From: Amoebophrya sp. A120
Lineage: Eukaryota > Sar > Dinophyceae > Syndiniales > Amoebophryaceae
Assembly: GCA_905178155.1 (NCBI GenBank)
Contig: CAJINV010000014.1
Location: 778,116 to 842,115 of the forward strand
Length of the DNA: 64,000 nt
Direction of reading: 5' to 3'
How positions within the stretch are numbered: position 1 is the stretch's first letter; the number at the start of each line of letters is the position of its first letter. A model generated the notes under the pieces. That model saw only the letters and a program-made list of their open reading frames with translations, was not told the origin of the DNA and ran no database searches. The translations under genes and the position numbers were made by a program. Shown here one piece after another: positions 55,501 to 64,000 of this stretch.

Positions 55501-57957
55501 CTGATACTTGTATAAGTACATCTACAACACAGCACAACGATCTATAGGCTAGTGTTGGTTGTCGTGCATTCCTAGCTACTTACTCATACCATGTTCGTGA
55601 GTTGGTGAATCGCGGCGCTCTCTTCCCGGTGCTCCTTGAGCGCGCCGTGCTCGTATAGAAAGTCCCCGTGCATGTCCTCCCCAGGTTTGTCGCTTTGGAC
55701 TTTTCTTTCCTGCACTTTCACACTCTGGTCGAAATTCTTCACTTCAAGCTCCCATCTGTGGTAATATTTTTCAATTTTTGAAGTTTTTCTTCGTTCTCCC
55801 TCAAGGAGTGTCGAAGTCGATGTCGATCGATCGTCATGCATATGCATATGCACATACACATTGTCATTGCGCCGCGTCGATGCACGACACTACAAAAATT
55901 AATAAAAAACGCGCTGCATCATAAATGAAGGCTCCGGCGAAATACACCTCGTCCCTCCAATTGCAATTTTATGCAACTCATGTCTTTTTTTGATAAGCAA
56001 AAATGAAATCGCGAAAATACAGTCGCGTTGTATCGAAGTCCCGGTGGCCCCCGGTGTAATCCACCGCCTCGTCGTCGGTAAAAGTTGTGAACCCCAGGAC
56101 CGCGTTTTTTGGCAGGGACTTGTTTTCGTCCAGCAGCACCGTGTACTGGTTTTTCCCCGCCTCCCCAATCTCCACCTTTACGTTATTCGGGGTCACGCGA
56201 ATCTTCACGTGCATGTGGCCCGGCATGTTTCGGAAGTTCACCTTCTTCGCCAGTGCGGAGGGAATGTCGCCGTTGGTGTACAGAGACTTCGTCCCGTCGT
56301 TCACGGCAGCGACGATGGCTATTGAGAGGAAAAATCCCCCCTCCTCATACCAAAAAAGGATACTCCCGAAAATTTGTGATGCTGATTTGTGGCCACGAAT
56401 CGTCCCTGTATTGCTGGAAGGCAAATCCAGAGACTCCGCCAGGTTTTGCAGGCAATTTGTAATGCTGTGTGGCCTACAGAGGACCCGCCTGCCTTGCTAG
56501 GCGCCTACACCAAAACGCCCCTGCTCCGGCTTTGTATCTGTCTGCAGTCCTCTACTGCAAGACAAACCCGATTTGTGTACACAAATCCCGCATCACAGAT
56601 TTTCACTTTGATATGGGGAGGGGGGATTTTTCATTTTCATAATGGCCTGCTCGGATTTGGAAATGGGCGTGGAACCGGTTTGGTACTCCACCGTGCGAGG
56701 GGTAAAAAGAACCCCCAAACCGTTCCACTTCGATCGGTAGGCCATCACGTCGCGCGAAACCTGATGCGTTTTTTATTCTTATGCTGTATGAGGCATAGTA
56801 CTATATGCTATCTAAGATCAAAATCATTTTCTTTGCACAGACAACTATACTTATTTATCAGGGACCAGCACACGCGAAAGACGAAGCACTGTCATGATGC
56901 CACTACCAGGGTGTTGTACTAGGTGCTGGAATATGAACATCACACACAATAAAAGCTGCTCTAATAAATTATTTACCTTATTCAGCGTAAGGCCGAGAGT
57001 CTGGGTGCGCATGTACACTGGGTCGCCTAGGATATCCGTGATATGTTTGCCCGTCGCATCGGGATCTTCGACAAACCTGTCAAATTTTTCACAAAATTAT
57101 AATTCCATCTGTCTCACATTCATTTTCATGCACAGAATCAGAAGCCCAACAAAAATAAACGAAATGCGTCATGCGTCCACTATACTTCTTCACATAACCA
57201 AAAATTAGCAGGTACCAGAACGCAAACCCCTGCTTGTGCGGGATGTTGGTGGTTTGGGGATCCGTGGTGACGGAGAACTTGAACGAGATTTCTACGTCGT
57301 TGCTCGGGCTCGGGTTCTTGGACCACAGGTAGCCCGCTCTGCCCGGCACGCCCACGCCGAGAATGATACACTTGTCGTCGCCCTGCGGGTGCGCCGTGCC
57401 CTTCAGGTGCCAGGAGTCGTCGAGCAGGTGGTGAGACACAGGGAAGGGTAGGGACAGGTCGGGAATAGGGGATTGGGCAGAAACAAAGGTGGTCGCCATG
57501 AAGGAGCTGGAGGAGCCCCCCATCATAGAAGAAGTACTATGCTGAGTCGTCATGGTGGAAAAAAACAGTGCAGCGGTGGAGAAGAGGGAAGTCGTACGTC
57601 TGCTTATTTTTCGGGAAAAAGACGATATTTTTGGCGAGGACCTCCCGGTAGTTGATGAAGATCTCAACATCCCTCTCGCCCGGGGGACGTCTACGTGCGG
57701 CAGCGGTTCTGCCTCGTCGTGTAGCAATCCAAATTCGCCCAGACTTTGCTCTTCCCCTCTACTGGTGATGCAGCATTCCTCCTCCGCAGCTGCCGTCGTA
57801 CTTCGTTGCGACTCCCTTGGGCTGCTGGGGTAGGCTGGTGTTTTATAATTTGGTCGCTGCGTGGAAGTCGGGAACGCATCTTCCTCAAGCTCCGATACTT
57901 GTTCATCTCGCCCCTGCATGCGCGCAAAATGCATGCGCGACGAGGTTGCTCGTTCCA
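52598..57957 (-). CDS. L-type lectin cargo receptor, ERGIC-53/VIP36-like
   Basis: Predicted type I membrane protein cycling between ER and Golgi. Exons: 57957 to about 57206, 57076-56977, 56760-56642, 56319-56021, 55755-55590, 55365-55230, 54965-54905, 54701-54653, 54374-54308, 52741-52598. A Ser-rich N-terminal extension (~180 residues) precedes the lectin fold: 'DSWHLKGTAHPQGDDKCIIL', 'GRAGYLWSKNPSPSNDVEI', 'KQGFAFWYL', 'KWNGLGVLFTPR', 'PGHMHVKIRVTPNNVKVEIG' and 'TTRLWELEVKNFDQS'. A coiled-coil stalk follows ('EMERTVLSLSQRVISLEKIF'), then a membrane segment ('SLFISLCAVGIILLAGLALY') and the tail 'NWEKKHIL', close to but not a perfect KKXX signal. The 'FDTYxN' metal/sugar-binding motif of the family is replaced by 'LFTPR', so mannose binding is doubtful. 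Three introners and six ordinary introns are present; the last intron is 1.57 kb and holds the GC-rich island. Confidence 0.88.
52886..52932 (+). repeat. Left copy of ~47-bp direct repeat
   Basis: It begins ATTCAAAGGCAAAAC and ends GGAAACAAAAATGCAAGA. It is nearly identical to 54250-54298 and marks the left edge of the GC-rich island. Confidence 0.88.
52970..53220 (+). repeat. Two tandem ~130-bp units
   Basis: Both units begin GGCGGCTGGA(T/C)TTGCGCGCAAG and end near GAGCCACACCAG(G/A)AGG. Each contains the palindrome TTGCGCGCAA. Confidence 0.75.
54206..54245. repeat. Strong hairpin at the island edge
   Basis: CAAGATAGGGTCGGCC, a loop of AAAC, then GGCCGACCC and ATCTTG form a stem of ~15 bp with a small bulge, immediately before the right-hand direct repeat. 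Confidence 0.8.
54250..54298 (+). repeat. Right copy of ~47-bp direct repeat
   Basis: It differs from 52886-52932 by an inserted TA and one A/G change. It lies ten bases from the donor of lectin exon 9. Confidence 0.88.
54375..54652. mobile_element. Introner, family A
   Basis: It starts TATCCTGTGTAAAAACGTCC and ends GGACGTTTTTGCTCAGGATA, with perfect GCAGG flanks (plus strand; CCTGC on the coding strand). It splits the lectin stalk at 'EKMQALHDDLEQ'. Confidence 0.94.
54966..55229. mobile_element. Introner, family B
   Basis: It starts TATCAAGTGCAAAAATGTC and ends ...CATTTGCAATTCATA, with flanks GGCCC and GCCCC (4 of 5). It lies in the lectin coiled-coil stalk. Confidence 0.92.
56320..56641. 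mobile_element. Introner, family D
   Basis: It starts TATTGAGAGGAAAAATCCCC and ends ...GGATTTTTCATTTTCATA, with perfect ATGGC flanks. It splits the lectin domain ('SKSEQAIVAAVNDG'). Confidence 0.94.
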
Positions 57958-59612
57958 TTTTTTCTGAACGCACTTATTGCTGTAATTTCCGAATTATTTA
58001 TAGAGGACGCAGACTCTGCGTCGAGGAACCAAGGATGATAGAGTAGTTAACTTCACTGACCGAGTGTAATAGTGTCGGTCTTTGACAGAAAATCTAAAAA
58101 ATCTACGTATCAACCGCACGAGGCATGGAGAAGGGTTGGAATCAACAAAACTTTTGGTTTTCAAATGGAATTATAAAACTCGACGTGCTAAAAAAAACTT
58201 CACACGGTAGCACGGACAAAAGAAAAGGCCGTGTTATCGCGGGCATGTGAATAAAAACGTTCGTAAGGGCGCAAAATGAGTTCTAGAATATTTTTCATTC
58301 GTTTCACCTTTCGGCCAGATCATTCAATGCGGTCCTCGTAGATCTTTGAAATTTCAAAAAAAAACTTACTACTGCTGCTGTGTCGCCTCATTCTATTTTT
58401 AGTTCTAAATAAGAAAGGAAAATTGTGTGAAAACGGCATTACAATGTTGAAATGTCGCTGTGACGAGACTATGTAGGTCGTGCGAAGTTGAAGTTCATTT
58501 GCAAACTAGCCAACATACAAATGCCGAGAACAAAGCGAGCTCTTCGAAGATCTTTTCTAGTACCCAAAAATGACAGCCGACGAGTTGATTCTACAACTTC
58601 CGTGTGCATTTCTTGTGTTGATCCTTTTCCTTCCACGTACACGTGGTAAAGTACAAATCATTAATAGTTGCGAGAAATACCTCAAATCCGTACTACCGAC
58701 ACTTGCTCTACTTCTGGAGTCGATTTAGTAAGAGGCACGACCCCACTACATTTTTTTTTCTTACTTTTGTACGTCGTGAAAAATCAACTATACTTCGTCC
58801 CTGCGACTATGGTGCGCGACCCTTTTGCCAGAACTACTTGGCGGCCGGTTTATGGAGTGGCTCTGTATGTAACTAATTTTGTCGGCAGCTGCACACACGA
58901 TGATCCGCGTTTCTTTGCAGCTTGGAATATGAGATTATAATTTCCTCTATCAGATCTTACACGGCGTGGTCTGCCACTAAGGCTAATGGTCCCGCAATAT
59001 TCATCTAATACCTGAAAGCATAGCAGGCTCATCACCTTGTGTGAAGATGTGTTGTCGTCAAATAAGCAATCACACAGCCTGTTTGCGATGCTAGAGATCA
59101 TCGTTGCGCTGGCAACACTTTCGAGTTCGTTGTGCTCGTGTGCCGACAAACCAACGACCACGACGACCTGCGGGTAGTTTGCTATATTTGCATTCACTAT
59201 CACAAGAACATCGTGAAAAAGAAAATCAACACCACAAAATGCTGCAGGGTTTTTGAGCCAGCAGAGGATTGAGGCCAATTATATCGACTTCACAGACGGG
59301 ACTACCGCCCTGTTTCCAAACATTCCTTTTTCTTGAAACAATTTTACACTTACAGGAGCAGAAGTTCGTTCTGATTCTTCTTTTTTTCTTTAGTACATAT
59401 ATCATGGGGAGTTCGAGTTCTTTGCGTCTGATGTCCTCATGGCATCTGCAATTCGAATTGTACAATAGAATTAGGTTCTGAAGGGAAATCAATTCACATG
59501 ATTCTCCTCCAACGGCATGTTCATCGGTATCGATCTCCTCCGTGGCCTCCCAGAAGGCCGAATCTCCGTGCTGCTGCTTTTAACAATATTCTCCTCCCCC
59601 CCCTCAGCCGGC
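57958..59612. other. Intergenic spacer
   Basis: About 1.65 kb of AT-rich sequence. A minus-strand frame at 58850-59278 is open for 142 codons but lacks an upstream ATG and has an unremarkable composition. No introner is seen. Confidence 0.4.
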
Positions 59613-62600
59613 TCATTGGTACGGCAGCAAGGGCCAGGGGAAGGCCTCCGGTGTGCAGTTTGCGTACTGAATGTTCATGGATTGTTGGTGTTGCAGTTTG
59701 CTGGCAATCGCCCCCGTTTTCGCCACGCACAGGTTGTACAGTGCCTGAATGGACAGAATCTTCGGCGGGCGCTTTTTGTAACTGTTGGGCCCCCCGGTCC
59801 CCTCCAGGTCAAAGTTTTCGTGCAGGTTCATGCCGAAAGTATTCGGGCGGTTCAGCATTTCTTGGTGTTCCTGCTCTCGCAGTGTTTGGTGGAGTTCGTC
59901 GATCGCTTCTAGCAAAGCCGTGGTGAGAATCCCGCCGGACTGCCCCAGGGAACTCATGTCGATGCTGGTTTCGCTGTCCTGACTCGCTGCGATCGCGATG
60001 ATCTCGTGCTGAAACGCGAAGGAGTCCACGTCGCAAATGCTCCTTATGCATTGCAAGAAATGTATCGCACTCTTCGTGTCATTATGCTTTGCAAAAGCAT
60101 CACCGTGTGTACTATTGCAAAAGTAAACTTCTCATGCAATAGTACTGCAACTACAGTACGAGTACGATACTTCTTTTGCACTGGATACTCCCGGAGTGGC
60201 AACAATCAGTGATCACCTGATTTTATCATGTGAAGATACGTTTGAAGTAGACTACACACCCCAATGTTATTAGCTTGCTAAGTATGCGTGATAGTTCATT
60301 TGCCATTTGTAAACAAGTACAACCCAGGTGCGAAAATGGACCCGCGCAGGCACCTGCTGTGGCTGCAAGAGAGGCCCAACCCCAAGCACGGTCGGTACGA
60401 TAAAGCAAAAAGGAATCGTCATAGCTTTATACTATACCACTATTCTGCATTTTTTTGGTATGTACTGGTGTAGAAACCGTGCGAAATCGTCATCCACCAG
60501 GTATAGAGGGGAATTCTAGGGGTGTTGATGTTGAAAGTAGAACTCGAACCTTGCATAGAACGCGGAACCAATACAGACCGCGGTTGTCGTCATGAAGATG
60601 CAAGACAACACTTTTGACCTCTGTCTTCCTGCGGAGTCACAGGACATAATTTTACAAACCACTGCTGCTGCTGCTGCACCTACGAACACTGTAGTTGCAC
60701 CAAGCAACACACCCCTCCAGCTGATTCCTGCATACCAGCACTTCGTCTTCGACCAGATCCCCCTCGATATAAGAGCGCACAACAACTCTTCCCCCTACCT
60801 CACCTCATTTAATGACATGTTGGTCCTCACTATCTCCAGCATCAACAGAAGTTGCGACAGCAATATGCTGCAGCTTCGGTAAATGAAAAAGTCTTCTACA
60901 ACGCGTGAAGTCGTGTAGTACTATTAACTAGAACGACGTCCGCTCGATGAAGCTTGCCATGCCATCGGTGCCAAACGTCGCCAGGGAGCGGACAACTTGG
61001 GTGGATGTGGAAAAGTTTGCACTATGGTAACAACAAGTGAGGCGGACTTTATGGGAGAGCAATTGTGCATTTTCGTACTCGAAATCTGGCGTCGCGAAGG
61101 CCTCGTCCTCCCCGTCCGCCTCGTCCCCGTCCTTGTCTGGTACGTTCAAGCCGTGGCCGGAGTAGAAAAACAGGAATAAATCCCCAGGTTTCATCCTTTT
61201 GCCCATTTGCTTGATTTCCCGTGCGATGTTCCGTGCGTGGGGAAACATGTTACTGTTCAGCTCGTTCTATCCAAGAACAAAACATTGTAACTTTTTTGGA
61301 GGAACAGCATTGCAAATTTGTCTGGCATGACAGCAAAAACCTGTCATGCGCAGATAGTACGCGAAAACGCCCTTAAATGGACCCCACGATGCATGCCAAG
61401 CATGACAGACGCAATCATTTTGCATGTTGCGCATCACAAATTTACACTAACAACGTTTTTTTCTTGGATACGTTCTCGGAATCGAACATTGTCACCACGT
61501 CGGAGATATCAAATGTAAAAATGTCTGGGTCTGGAAGAATGCGACTTGTCATGCTAAATCTGAAGCATGCATAAATCTGTGTTGCATGATTACCAAAATC
61601 GTCCGGTTTTGACCAAGTCGGGAGGGAGTTTCTCATGCAGAATAGGCATGAGAGAGATCGCGCAGAATCTGCCATGCTAGGTCCTGCATTCCAGGCTTCA
61701 TGGGTCATGGAAAAGCTGCATGACAAATGGCGCATTCTTCCAGACCCAGACATTTTTACATTTGATAGGAGACGTTCTTGCAGCCGAAAGCGAGCCTATG
61801 ACCTGCTCAAACGTTACAATCTCAGACGTTACAATATGAATCTGGGATGTGTCTTGCATACTGAGCATGACAGACTCGCAGACCATTCCACTTTCTGCAA
61901 CACAAATTTCGGCAGATTGTAGTGCGGCTTGGGACTCCGGAACTTGTCTTGCGCAGCCCTATGAGACTTGGCTAGATCATGCACTTCCTGCATCACAGAT
62001 TTCCAAATTCTATTGTAACGTTTGAGATTGTAACGTTTGAGCAGGTCATAGAGCCGCTCCATCTTTTTTCCGTCCGCAACGCCGGTCAGTTCCAGAGCCT
62101 TGTTGTATTTGTAGTCCAGGGACACGATCAGCATGTGCGTATTGACGCCGCCCTGCGCGATGGAGCCGTCGTCCAAAATGGTGCCGGCCGGAACGGTCAG
62201 CGCGTCCTGCGCAACCAGCCCGAGGAGCTGTTTGATGATGTGTGTCTTGTATTGTTTGATTGGTATCTCTATCTATGTTTCATCTGTATTTCCTTCGTCC
62301 TTCTCCTTTCAACAGTGAAAATTTTATGTGATCAACAAACCATTTAAAACATATGCAGTGTCGTTGTAAGACTGAGAGTCCGTGCGTGATGAATATGAAA
62401 AGTATGAATTTACCTGGTGCCTTTTTTCGAAGCCTTTGCTCGCGAGCAGAGAAAACATTTCGTTGAAAACCGGGATGAAGTCCTCCAGATCGAGCTGAAA
62501 CGTCATGTCCGGTGGGCTATCAAATGCAAACATGTCTGGGTCTGGAAGATTGTCATGCTAGTCTGGCATGACTCTGCGCTCTGTATTGCGCGGCCACCAA

Positions 62601-63618
62601 GAGGTCCTCTTGCCGGTCATGCAAAAGCGCAGTTTCTCATGCGAAATACGCATCACAGAAGCACCCAAAAACTTGTCATACTTGGCGGCGCATAATTACA
62701 GAGCACTTATTGTTCGCGGACTTGCATCACAAGTTTCCAGACCCAGACATATTTGCAATGCATATGGGCTGTCCTTGAGGTCGCGGTTGTACCGTTTCTT
62801 TACCAAATCGAAAACCATCTCTTGCAGGGTGCTCTGGTCCGTTTGCGTCTATCCTGTGTAAAAACGTCCCCATCTTCCCAGAGTTGTATATGCATATCTG
62901 CATGCTCAAAATGTTTCTCATGCGGAGCCCCATGAGAAGCATTTTCTAGTCATGTTTTGGAACTTGTGATGCTCCAATCAGCATAGTATGCTAGATCTGT
63001 GATGCTACCGAACTAGCTGAACAGGATTACACTGCGCGGCCAAACTTGTCATGCGCAACAGCCAAAGCTGGCTGATTTGTGTAGCAGATTTCCCATCTTG
63101 GCTATGGGGAGGTGGGGACGTTTTTACACAGGATAGCGTCCCGAAGTCTGCTAGGTTTGACTCGCACTCCCGGAACAGCTCGCCCAGCTCGTACGCATCC
63201 ACGGTGCCGCTATCGTCAAAGTCGAACCTGTATGGATTGCAAAAGTGTCTGGGTCTGGACGAATACAAACTTGTGATGCACATTTCAGAACACAGAAAAA
63301 TCTCTCATGCATGGGTAGCAAAAGCTGCCCACTTTCTGTCACCAAAGTGGGGGATTTGTCATGCGGATTCGGCATTGCGGAAGCTTCTCGAAACCTGTAA
63401 TGCTACAGCTTCCATGCCAGACCTTCTGCGTCATGCAAAAACAGCATGACTCTTCCAGACCCAGACACTTTTAGATTTGATAACCTGTAGAACAGCGCCT
63501 GCGCCGCCCGCATCCTGTCGTCGTCGGTCCATAGTCGCGGGTCGATCGGAACGCCCAGCTTCTTCGCCCCGGCAAAACTGGGTTTACAGCACGCTGCCGA
63601 CGAGGAAACGACTCCCAT
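59613..63618 (-). CDS. EF-hand metacaspase, probably N-myristoylated
   Basis: Predicted Ca2+-regulated Arg/Lys-specific cysteine protease. Exons: 63618-63483, 63230-63137, 62849-62765, 62517-62414, 62227-62051, 61796-61768 (29 nt), 61506-61471 (36 nt), 61267-61048, about 61001-60958, 60353-60324, 60216-60187, 60044-59613. The N-terminus 'MGVVSSSAACCKP' fits myristoylation plus palmitoylation. An EF-hand loop (DFDDSGTVDAYE) forms across an introner junction, followed by a degenerate second hand. The p20 domain has 'MLIVSLDYKYNKALELTG', the catalytic His in 'LFFFYSGHGLN' and 'DGDEADGEDEAF'. The catalytic Cys is in 'VITDCCHSGS' on a 30-nt exon. The p10 part has 'AASQDSETSIDM' and 'SGGILTTALLEAIDEL'. 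Six introners interrupt it, one directly after the DCCHSG codons. The exons at ~60.3 and ~61.0 kb are the least certain. Confidence 0.88.
60045..60186. mobile_element. Introner, family I (short, 142 bp)
   Basis: It starts TATGCATTGCAAGAAATG and ends CGATACTTCTTTTGCACTGGATA, with flanks CTCCT and CTCCC (4 of 5). It is inserted directly after the catalytic DCCHSG codons of the metacaspase. Confidence 0.87.
61268..61470. mobile_element. Introner, family E
   Basis: It starts TATCCAAGAACAAAACATTG and ends ...TTTTTTTCTTGGATA, with perfect CGTTC flanks. It is highly similar to 3786-3994, 57 kb away. Confidence 0.93.
61507..61767. mobile_element. Introner, family B
   Basis: It starts TATCAAATGTAAAAATGTC, with the inverse at the right end and perfect GGAGA flanks. 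Together with its neighbours it isolates exons of 29 and 36 nt. Confidence 0.94.
61797..62050. mobile_element. Introner, family C
   Basis: It starts TATGACCTGCTCAAACGTTAC, with the inverse at the right and perfect GAGCC flanks. Excision joins 'KKMERLAFGCKNVS' of the metacaspase. Confidence 0.94.
62518..62764. mobile_element. Introner, family B
   Basis: It starts TATCAAATGCAAACATGTC and ends ...TTTGCAATGCATA, with perfect TGGGC flanks. It lies between the two EF-hand-like regions. Confidence 0.94.
62850..63136. mobile_element. Introner, family A
   Basis: It starts TATCCTGTGTAAAAACGTCC and ends GGACGTTTTTACACAGGATA, with perfect GCGTC flanks. The terminal repeats are exact over at least 20 bp. 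Confidence 0.95.
63231..63482. mobile_element. Introner, family B
   Basis: It starts TATGGATTGCAAAAGTGTC and ends ...CTTTTAGATTTGATA, with perfect ACCTG flanks. On the coding strand CAGGT permits GT...AG. Excision assembles 'LFYRFDFDDSGTVD', the EF-hand loop. Confidence 0.94.
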
Positions 63619-64000
63619 CGTTTTTTTCTTCAGAACATATAGCCCCTTTCACGGCGAGCGTACGAGGACCTCCGGTGGCGTGCTTCCAGGAAGTTGTAGA
63701 CAATTAAAGCGATTTCTTACCACAAACATTTGCCGCAGCTCATGCTATTCTTCACTTCTGCTTCAAGTTTAAATACTAAACGGTAAACAAATTTGTTCCA
63801 TAATACATAGCTTCTCCGTGGTCTCTCCACTCCCGTAAATCCAGAATTCAGTGGACCCCGTCTTGCCCCCTCTAGTTATCAATTATTCCCTCGAGATCAT
63901 ACATATTGCGGGCACTTTTCAATCGTCCACCGAAGAAACAGGATCATGTCGTGCGTGGACATGTTACAAGGAGACCTATTTTGTTTGCATGAAGATCATC
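63619..64000. other. 5' flank of the metacaspase gene
   Basis: No coding signal or introner is seen up to the window edge, so this is probably spacer or promoter sequence. Confidence 0.4.

Noticed and set aside
58850-59278. 142-codon minus-strand ORF between lectin and metacaspase
   Set aside because: No ATG near its start, a stop just upstream in frame, no splice partner, and spacer-like composition.
1-64000. tRNA, rRNA or CRISPR arrays
   Set aside because: Scanned by eye on both strands. The many short inverted motifs belong to introners and do not form a regular spacer array, and no tRNA cloverleaf or rRNA core was recognised.

Overview
This is a 64-kb piece of nuclear DNA from a eukaryote, most likely a dinoflagellate-lineage alveolate. 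The best fit is the syndinian parasite Amoebophrya, or a close relative. Every gene I can read is split by introns, and most introns are short mobile elements ('introners'). The genes encode eukaryotic proteins: a kinesin, an L-type lectin, a DNAJC11-like co-chaperone, an ENTH/tepsin-like adaptor, an EF-hand metacaspase and a transhydrogenase fused in beta-alpha order. The assignment rests on introner biology and gene content recalled from the literature, not on a database search.

All supported genes lie on the minus strand, so transcription runs right to left, as in the unidirectional gene arrays of dinoflagellates. From high to low coordinate they are: EF-hand metacaspase (63.6-59.6 kb); L-type lectin (58.0-52.6); a large unrecognised protein with possible KH-like and FHA-like regions (51.2-45.6); tepsin/MTV1-like ENTH protein (44.6-40.7); DNAJC11-like J protein (39.3-35.6); a small probably secreted protein (34.5-33.3); a membrane protein with a disordered N-terminus (31.5-30.1); an unknown ~225-aa protein (29.7-28.0); NAD(P) transhydrogenase (26.9-20.1); a possible 97-aa gene (19.2-18.9); FtsJ-like RNA methyltransferase (18.7-15.3); kinesin (14.2-10.3) with Ser/Gly-rich exons that may be its tail (10.1-8.3); an unknown ~590-aa protein (6.8-3.1); and a protein with an N-terminal HicA-like domain, cut by the left edge. 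Spacers of 0.3-1.8 kb are AT-richer and show no convincing gene.

The outstanding feature is about 45 introners in at least ten sequence families, labelled A-N here. Nearly all begin TAT and end ATA, carry family-specific terminal inverted repeats, sit between 5-bp direct repeats and interrupt coding sequence. Removing the element plus one 5-bp copy restores the reading frame at every junction I translated. That position allows GT...AG borders in only about four copies, so most must be removed by non-canonical splicing. Ordinary GT-AG introns occur beside them in the same genes.

One element (48850-50059) follows the same rules but is 1.2 kb long, has ~195-bp inverted repeats and contains an ORF. 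It is the best candidate here for a full-length relative of the short introners. A second anomaly is a very GC-rich, degenerate-repeat block of about 1.3 kb inside a lectin intron, flanked by ~47-bp direct repeats. I read translations and junctions by eye. Introner edges should be accurate to a base or two, whereas ordinary exon ends marked 'about' are less certain.
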